Source of the DNA: Flavimaribacter sp024343425
GTDB lineage: Bacteria; Pseudomonadota; Alphaproteobacteria; Rhizobiales; Rhizobiaceae
DNA length: 64,000 nucleotides
Direction of reading: 5' to 3'
Assembly: GCA_965227645.1 (NCBI GenBank)
Contig: OZ245773.1
Location: 2,418,001-2,482,000 of the forward strand
Numbering within the stretch: the stretch's first letter is position 1; every line of letters starts with the position of its first letter. Made by a program: the position numbers and the translations under genes. The notes beneath the pieces are model-generated. The model worked only from the letters and a program-made list of their open reading frames with translations, had not been told where the DNA came from and ran no database searches. Below, in pieces: positions 59,697 to 64,000 of the stretch.

Positions 59697-60344
59697 TCAA
59701 TACTCCAGCCGCCCGAACAACTCGTCGAACGGAACCATGACGGCGTCGCGATAAGCGGGACGCTGCTTCAACCGCTCATACCAACGCACGATATTGGGGA
59801 TATCCGGCCGATCGATATCGATCTCGAAATAGCGATAGAGATGCGTGCCGATCGTAATGTCGGCGAGCGTCATCGCCTCTCCGAATAGCCATGGCTTGTC
59901 GGCGACCACGGTGTCCAGCAGTCTGAAATGGTCGGCGCAGCGCGCGACGCTCCGCTCGACCGAGCGCATATCGCGCCGGGCTTCCGGCGTACGATAATAG
60001 CCCCAGAAAACGCCCGTGAGAAAATCCACCTGAAGCGTGGTCTGCGACCAGTCCATCCAGGCGTCGACATGCGCGCGGTCAGCACTATCGTCAGGCCAGA
60101 GCGCGCTGTTGGCGCTGCGCGACGCCAGATATCTGAGTATGGCGTGGGATTCCCACAAAACCGTATCACCGTCCTTGAGAACGGGAACCTTCCCGTGCGG
60201 GTTCATCACTCGGAACTCCGGCGTATCCAGCCCGCCAAACGCGCCGCCGAGTTCGATATGACGATGCGGCAGGTCAAGTTCCGTGAGCAACCACGCGACT
60301 TTTTGAACGTTGAAAGAACTGCGCCGGCCGAGAAGCGTGAGCAT
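59697..60344 (-). CDS. glutathione S-transferase family protein
   Basis: 215 residues, start at the ATG at 60344 after GGAGG. Thioredoxin fold with S-S-F-N-V-Q-K-V-A-W-L (Ser as likely glutathione-activating residue), N-P-H-G-K-V-P-V-L with cis-Pro, and E-S-H-A-I-L-R-Y-L for glutathione binding. The C-terminal helical domain has the capping phrase L-A-D-I-T-I-G. General GST, cytoplasmic, likely detoxifying. Divergent from the ABC transporter operon (160-bp gap). Confidence 0.9.
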   Translation of the reverse strand: MLTLLGRRSSFNVQKVAWLLTELDLPHRHIELGGAFGGLDTPEFRVMNPHGKVPVLKDGDTVLWESHAILRYLASRSANSALWPDDSADRAHVDAWMDWSQTTLQVDFLTGVFWGYYRTPEARRDMRSVERSVARCADHFRLLDTVVADKPWLFGEAMTLADITIGTHLYRYFEIDIDRPDIPNIVRWYERLKQRPAYRDAVMVPFDELFGRLEY

Positions 60345-60505
60345 GGCGTCCTCCCCCTTGTTGCGCCCGGAGCTTCCGGACAGCAAAGATTCGATATTGC
60401 TTTTTCACAAAAAACAATGGGAATATCTTGAGCAGGACGGAGCACGCCGTCTCCAATCGCGTTTCGACGCCAAAGACAAACTGCATAATCAAAGGGAACA
60501 TACAC

Positions 60506-61288
60506 ATGGGTTTCTCCAGATATCTCACATTCGGGGCAGCTGCTCTGGTGGTCGCCGTCGGCATGGGCGCCGCTCAGGCGCAAATGAAGAAAATCAAGAT
60601 CGGAACGGAAGGCGCCTACCCTCCGTTCAACAACCTGACCTCCGACGGCAAGCTCGAAGGCTTCGACATCGACATCGCCATCGCGCTCTGCGAGGAGATG
60701 AAGGCCGAATGCGAATTCGTCACCAATGACTGGGACGGCATGATCCCGTCGCTGATCGCCGGCAAGTTCGACGCCATCATCGCCTCCATGTCGATCACGG
60801 ACGAGCGTCTCGAGCAGGTCGATTTCAGCGAGAAATACTACAACACGCCGCCGGCGATCGCCGTGCCGAAGGATTCCGACATCACGGATGCAACGGACGC
60901 AGGCCTCGACGGAAAGGTGCTCGGCGCACAGAGCTCGACCACCCACTCCAACTACGCGGAAGAAAAGTTTCCGTCCACGGATCTGCGGCTCTACCCGACG
61001 CCTGACGAATACAAGCTGGACCTCGCAAGCGGCCGCATCGACGCCGCCATTGACGACGTCGTCGTCCTCAGCGACTGGCTGGCTTCGGACGACGGAGCCT
61101 GCTGCATGATCCTGAGCACGCTTCCGACCGACATCGTGATCAACGGTCCCGGCGCGGGTATTGCCGTCCGCAAGGGCGAAGAAGAACTGCGCGACGCCTT
61201 CACGCAGGCGATCGCCGCAATTCGCGCAAACGGAAAATACAAGGAAATCAACGACAAGTACTTCGAATTTGATGTGTATGGCGACTAA
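60506..61288 (+). CDS. polar amino-acid ABC transporter substrate-binding protein
   Basis: 260 residues, start at the ATG after AAAGGGA. Signal peptide at 1-25 (A-Q-A-Q). Family 3 solute-binding protein: G-T-E-G-A-Y-P-P-F-N, F-D-I-D-I-A-I-A-L, D-W-D-G-M-I-P-S-L-I-A-G-K-F-D-A-I-I-A-S-M-S-I-T. The specificity resembles lysine/arginine/ornithine/histidine binders because of the acidic pocket residues, but I cannot name a ligand. Cys residues in D-D-G-A-C-C near the C-terminus are unusual. First gene of the permease operon. Confidence 0.92.
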   Translation: MGFSRYLTFGAAALVVAVGMGAAQAQMKKIKIGTEGAYPPFNNLTSDGKLEGFDIDIAIALCEEMKAECEFVTNDWDGMIPSLIAGKFDAIIASMSITDERLEQVDFSEKYYNTPPAIAVPKDSDITDATDAGLDGKVLGAQSSTTHSNYAEEKFPSTDLRLYPTPDEYKLDLASGRIDAAIDDVVVLSDWLASDDGACCMILSTLPTDIVINGPGAGIAVRKGEEELRDAFTQAIAAIRANGKYKEINDKYFEFDVYGD

Positions 61289-61308
61289 GCCGTGCCTCTA
61301 GCGCCAAT

Positions 61309-61335
61309 TGCTGCAGGATGTTTCATCCTGCAGCA
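61309..61335 (+). other. intra-operon hairpin between binding-protein and permease genes
   Basis: TGCTGCAGGATG and CATCCTGCAGCA make a 12-bp perfect stem with a TTT loop, 20 bases after the binding-protein stop. Such hairpins stabilise the upstream mRNA and allow excess binding protein over permease. The right arm reappears as a 12-mer at 41733-41744 in another repeat. Confidence 0.65.
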
Positions 61336-61382
61336 CAGGTTCTGCATGATCATCCAACCAACGCCTTATCCGGTCTGACGTC

Positions 61383-62096
61383 ATGGATCGGACATTGACC
61401 CTTCTGAGTTTCGGGCCGAATGGCTGGATGGACCAGATCATGTACGGTTTTCTGGTCACCGGCGGTCTGGCGCTCGCCACCCTTCCTTTCGGCTTGTTCA
61501 TCGGATTTCTTCTCGCCCTCGCCAAGCAAAGCGAGGTGAAGCAACTGCGGCTTGCCGCTGAAATCTATACGACCATCTTCCGTGGATTGCCGGAACTCCT
61601 CACGCTGTTTCTCGTTTATTTCGGCCTGCAGATCGGCTTCAGACAAACCTTGTTGTTTTTCGGCGTCGAGGGCGGCATCGAGATCAATTCGTTTCTCGCC
61701 GGAATGATGGCGCTGGGGGTCGTCTTCTCGGCCTTTTCCAGCGAAGTCCTGTTGTCCGCCTTCAAGGCCATTCCGGTCGGGCAATATGAGGGCGCGTATG
61801 CGCTTGGGCTCGGCAGGGTTCGCACGATGACGAAGGTCATCCTGCCGCAACTGGTGCGCATCGCCCTGCCCGGCCTCGGAAATCTGTGGATGATCCTGCT
61901 CAAGGACACCGCACTCGTGTCGGTGATCGGCCTGCCGGACATCCTTCGCCAGGCGGGAATCGCCGCCCGCGTCAGCAAGGAGGCCTTTCTCTTTTTCGGC
62001 ATCGCCTGCCTGCTCTACCTGCTGCTCGCAATTTTCTCATCGATAGTCATCAGCGCTGTCGAGCGGCGTGTCAGGCGATCGGAGGTTCGGGCATGA
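61383..62096 (+). CDS. amino-acid ABC transporter permease
   Basis: 237 residues with about five helices. The HisMQ signature is visible: F-R-G-L-P-E-L-L-T-L-F near 63 and the EAA loop E-G-A-Y-A-L-G-L-G-R near 140, which contacts the ATPase. It forms a heterodimer with the following permease, whose start codon overlaps this stop (ATGA). Confidence 0.92.
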   Translation: MDRTLTLLSFGPNGWMDQIMYGFLVTGGLALATLPFGLFIGFLLALAKQSEVKQLRLAAEIYTTIFRGLPELLTLFLVYFGLQIGFRQTLLFFGVEGGIEINSFLAGMMALGVVFSAFSSEVLLSAFKAIPVGQYEGAYALGLGRVRTMTKVILPQLVRIALPGLGNLWMILLKDTALVSVIGLPDILRQAGIAARVSKEAFLFFGIACLLYLLLAIFSSIVISAVERRVRRSEVRA

Positions 62097-62923
62097 GCTT
62101 CGCCGAGCAGATGATCCCGCCCCGCAGTCCGCCGCCGGCAATCGCGCCGGGCTGGTCCGCCGCCAGGACAACCGGGACCATCGCCATGGCGTTCTGGTTG
62201 ATCGTTGGCGTAGGCCTGATCTACTTCCTCTTCAGCGCCTGGGATCCCGCCAAGGTCGTCCGGTACGGCCCGAAATATCTGTCCGGTCTGGGCGTGACAT
62301 TGACGCTCGTCAGCATCTCGATCGTTCTCGGCGCGCTTGTCTCGATACCCGTCGTCGCTGGAAGAATGAGCCGCAATCCATTGTCTTCCGGCGTCGCCTA
62401 CGGCTACGTGTACTTCTTCCGCGGCACGCCGCTGATCGCGCAGCTCTTCCTGTTCTACTATGGTCTCGGCGAGTTTCGTCACCAACTCGAAGCCGTTGGT
62501 CTCTGGGGTTTTTTTCGCGAACCCTGGAACTGCGCGATTCTTGCCTTCACACTGAACACGGCCGCCTATCAGGCCGAAATTCTGAGAGGCGCCATCCAGA
62601 GCGTGCCGAGGGGACAAATCGAGGGCGGACAGGCGCTGGGCCTCAAACGCGTGCAGATCTACCGAAAGATCGTGTTGCCCCAGGCCATGATCGTGGCGTT
62701 GAGGCCCTATGGCAACGAGATCATCCTGATGATCAAGGGATCGGCTGTCGTCGCCATCATCACCGTTCTCGACCTGACAGGCGAAACAAGACGCGCCTAT
62801 TCCCGCACCTTCGATTTCCAGACCTACATCTGGGCTGCGATTTTCTATCTGTTGATTGTCGAAGTTCTTCGCAATGTCTGGAATTGGCTGGAACGCAGAC
62901 TGACGCGGCATTTGAAGCGGTAA
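62093..62923 (+). CDS. amino-acid ABC transporter permease
   Basis: 276 residues, start at the ATG overlapping the previous stop. It has an N-terminal helix preceded by a Pro-rich 20-residue tail (P-P-R-S-P-P-P-A), F-R-G-T-P-L-I-A-Q near residue 115, and the EAA loop E-G-G-Q-A-L-G-L-K-R near 180. The second HisQM-type subunit. No ATP-binding protein gene follows; the next genes are a toxin-antitoxin pair, so the ATPase must be encoded elsewhere or shared. Confidence 0.92.
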   Translation: MSFAEQMIPPRSPPPAIAPGWSAARTTGTIAMAFWLIVGVGLIYFLFSAWDPAKVVRYGPKYLSGLGVTLTLVSISIVLGALVSIPVVAGRMSRNPLSSGVAYGYVYFFRGTPLIAQLFLFYYGLGEFRHQLEAVGLWGFFREPWNCAILAFTLNTAAYQAEILRGAIQSVPRGQIEGGQALGLKRVQIYRKIVLPQAMIVALRPYGNEIILMIKGSAVVAIITVLDLTGETRRAYSRTFDFQTYIWAAIFYLLIVEVLRNVWNWLERRLTRHLKR

Positions 62924-63000
62924 GAATACAAAACCGACGCCACCGGCAGAATTGATTTGAAAAAACGAAATATTATACCTATTTTGGAATAGAGAAATCA

Positions 63001-63348
63001 TTGACGAAAAAGCCAGTTGTTTGGGTCGGAGACACCCGCAAGAGACTGATGGAATTCCCCAAAGCCGTAAGAGTCGCGGTGGGGTATGCGCTGAGCGAAG
63101 CGCAAAACGACCGGAGAACAGATTACGTCAAGCCAATGAAAGGTTTGGGATCGGGCGTCATCGAGATATTGGTGGATTACGATAGCGATGCATATCGAGC
63201 GGTTTACGCGATCAAAATTGGAGACAGCGTTTATGTCCTCCATGCCTTCAAGAAAAAATCGAAATCTGGAATATCAACGCCAAAATCTGAAATTGACCTT
63301 GTAAGAAACCGTCTCAGGCTTGTGAAAGCGAGAGTACAGCATGGGTAA
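63001..63348 (+). CDS. HigB/RelE-type toxin (phage-derived Gp49-like)
   Basis: 115 residues from a TTG start with GGAATAGAG nearby; a later ATG (codon 18) would remove part of the fold. Gp49-like/HigB features: K-R-L-M-E-F-P-K-A-V-R near 15, M-K-G-L-G-S-G-V-I-E-I, Y-R-A-V-Y-A-I-K and the final V-L-H-A-F-K-K-K-S-K at about 80-90, the usual substrate-facing basic end. An mRNA interferase is expected. Overlaps the antitoxin gene by eight bases, toxin first, as in higBA. Confidence 0.85.
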   Translation: MTKKPVVWVGDTRKRLMEFPKAVRVAVGYALSEAQNDRRTDYVKPMKGLGSGVIEILVDYDSDAYRAVYAIKIGDSVYVLHAFKKKSKSGISTPKSEIDLVRNRLRLVKARVQHG

Positions 63349-63700
63349 AAAGGAAGAAACAATCGAACTAGAAACCGGAAGCGGCAACGTCTTTGCCGAC
63401 CTCGGACTTCATGATGCGCCTGAATTGAAACTCAAGGCGGCTATTGTCGGCCAGATCAACGCAATTTTCCGGGAACGGGATCTCACTCAGCATCAGGCAG
63501 CAAACCTTTTGGGGATTCCACAACCGAAAATATCGGCCTTGAAAAACGGCAAGCTTCGTGGATTTTCACTCGAGAGATTGCTGGACTTCATGGTCAAGCT
63601 GGATCGAAACGTCGAAATAAGCATCCGAAAGGCCCAGAGTGACGAACAGCCAGGGTTCTCTCTCCGCAACGATGAGAAAGCCATCTCGTTGGCAGTTTGA
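63341..63700 (+). CDS. HigA/XRE-type antitoxin
   Basis: 119 residues. The XRE helix-turn-helix lies at about 50-100: L-T-Q-H-Q-A-A-N-L-L-G-I-P-Q-P-K-I-S-A-L with the following F-S-L-E-R-L-L-D-F. The N-terminal 40 residues probably bind the toxin. It overlaps the toxin gene and should repress the operon in complex with it. Followed by several hairpins. Confidence 0.88.
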   Translation: MGKKEETIELETGSGNVFADLGLHDAPELKLKAAIVGQINAIFRERDLTQHQAANLLGIPQPKISALKNGKLRGFSLERLLDFMVKLDRNVEISIRKAQSDEQPGFSLRNDEKAISLAV

Positions 63701-63714
63701 AGCGGTAATGAAAA

Positions 63715-63741
63715 ACCGGGCGCCCTGTGCAAACGCCCGGT
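63715..63741 (+). terminator. hairpin terminator after the toxin-antitoxin genes
   Basis: An 8-bp stem ACCGGGCG / CGCCCGGT with an 11-base loop, followed by CTTCCCC. A second, similar-sized GCCGGCC / GGCCGGC hairpin follows at 63751-63779. Confidence 0.55.
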
Positions 63742-63783
63742 CTTCCCCCAGCCGGCCGACATTTGCGGGTTTGGCCGGCCCTC

Positions 63784-63821
63784 TCCGGCGTTCAGATTGC
63801 AGTTTGAATCTGAACGCCGGA
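63784..63821. repeat. 15-bp perfect inverted repeat
   Basis: TCCGGCGTTCAGATT and AATCTGAACGCCGGA with an 8-base loop, the longest uninterrupted stem in the window. It is placed just after two other hairpins. No T-run, so it may be a transposable or RNA-stability element rather than a simple terminator. Confidence 0.7.
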
Positions 63822-63945
63822 TGAACAGCCGCCCCGCTGACGACGACGAAACATTTGCTGACGGATTCCTGTGATTGCACGCCCGCGTTTTTGTGCTTAT
63901 TCATTGAACCAACACACTCATAACAAGGGAACACGGGTGGTTTTC

Positions 63946-64000
63946 ATGATCTCGAAGAAAGTACTTCTCAGCGCCGGTGTCGCTTTTGCGATTCTGGCCT
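63946..64000 (+). CDS. start of an exported protein gene, cut by window edge
   Basis: From the ATG at 63946 the frame stays open to the end of the window: M-I-S-K-K-V-L-L-S-A-G-V-A-F-A-I-L-A, a typical signal-peptide beginning (two Lys, then a hydrophobic stretch). AAGGGA lies some 14 bases upstream. Only 18 codons are visible, so the product is unknown. Confidence 0.55.
   Translation, partial: MISKKVLLSAGVAFAILA

Overview
The window looks like chromosomal DNA of an alphaproteobacterium, most likely of the order Hyphomicrobiales (rhizobia and relatives). The basis is GC-rich coding sequence with strong third-position bias, a dense gene content of ABC, MFS and RND transporters, several LysR, GntR, MocR and ArsR regulators, class III adenylate cyclases, a VanR-like GntR operator, and palindromic intergenic repeats of the kind common in rhizobia. 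I see no rRNA or tRNA gene, no insertion sequence, no integrase and no prophage. Genus-level placement is not possible from reading alone.

Layout. 1-5.8 kb: three serine-hydrolase-like (alpha/beta fold) genes, two of them next to a membrane protein gene, an isoprenylcysteine-methyltransferase-like gene, a PEP mutase/isocitrate lyase-family gene, and a rhodanese plus P-loop NTPase pair. 5.9-13.6 kb: AI-2E-type and FUSC membrane proteins and an RND efflux pump with its adaptor. 13.8-26 kb: an amino-acid dehydrogenase, an SH3b/low-complexity secreted protein, a ClpP/SppA-like membrane protein, two class III cyclases (one fused to DUF427), an alpha/beta hydrolase, an M32 carboxypeptidase, and an HlyD-like protein paired with a CDF-fold protein that has lost its expected metal ligands. 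26-32.4 kb: a KDG kinase, a ring-cleaving dioxygenase-like protein, and a hydroxyproline catabolic cluster (epimerase, FAD dehydrogenase, DapA-type deaminase) divergent from an FCD-type GntR regulator with a perfect palindromic operator.

33.0-39.1 kb is the strongest candidate for an unusual system. A stand-alone DprA/SLOG-like protein overlaps a phosphoribosyltransferase gene that uses a TTG start. These are followed by a very large NACHT-type STAND NTPase with pentapeptide repeats and about 16 WD40 repeats. The combination suggests nucleotide-based conflict or defence signalling. A second candidate is 47.6-51.5 kb: a cytoplasmic-looking trypsin-like protease fused to a two-HKD phospholipase D/nuclease domain, directly coupled to a second trypsin-like protease.

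39-47.6 kb: a Bcr/CflA MFS pump, a small K+ channel, proline iminopeptidase, twin inverted repeats, two tandem MHS-family transporters, an amidase and an ArsR regulator that starts inside a perfect palindrome. 51.6-64 kb: a PaaK-like ligase, a divergent MocR/PNPOx-like pair with visible repeat operators, a LysR-controlled DoxX / DODA-type dioxygenase / glutathionyl-hydroquinone reductase operon, an intergenic array of a 19-bp repeat with 35-36 bp periodicity, a GST, a polar amino-acid ABC transporter without its ATPase gene, and a HigB/HigA-like toxin-antitoxin pair followed by three hairpins. The last bases hold the start of a secreted-protein gene.
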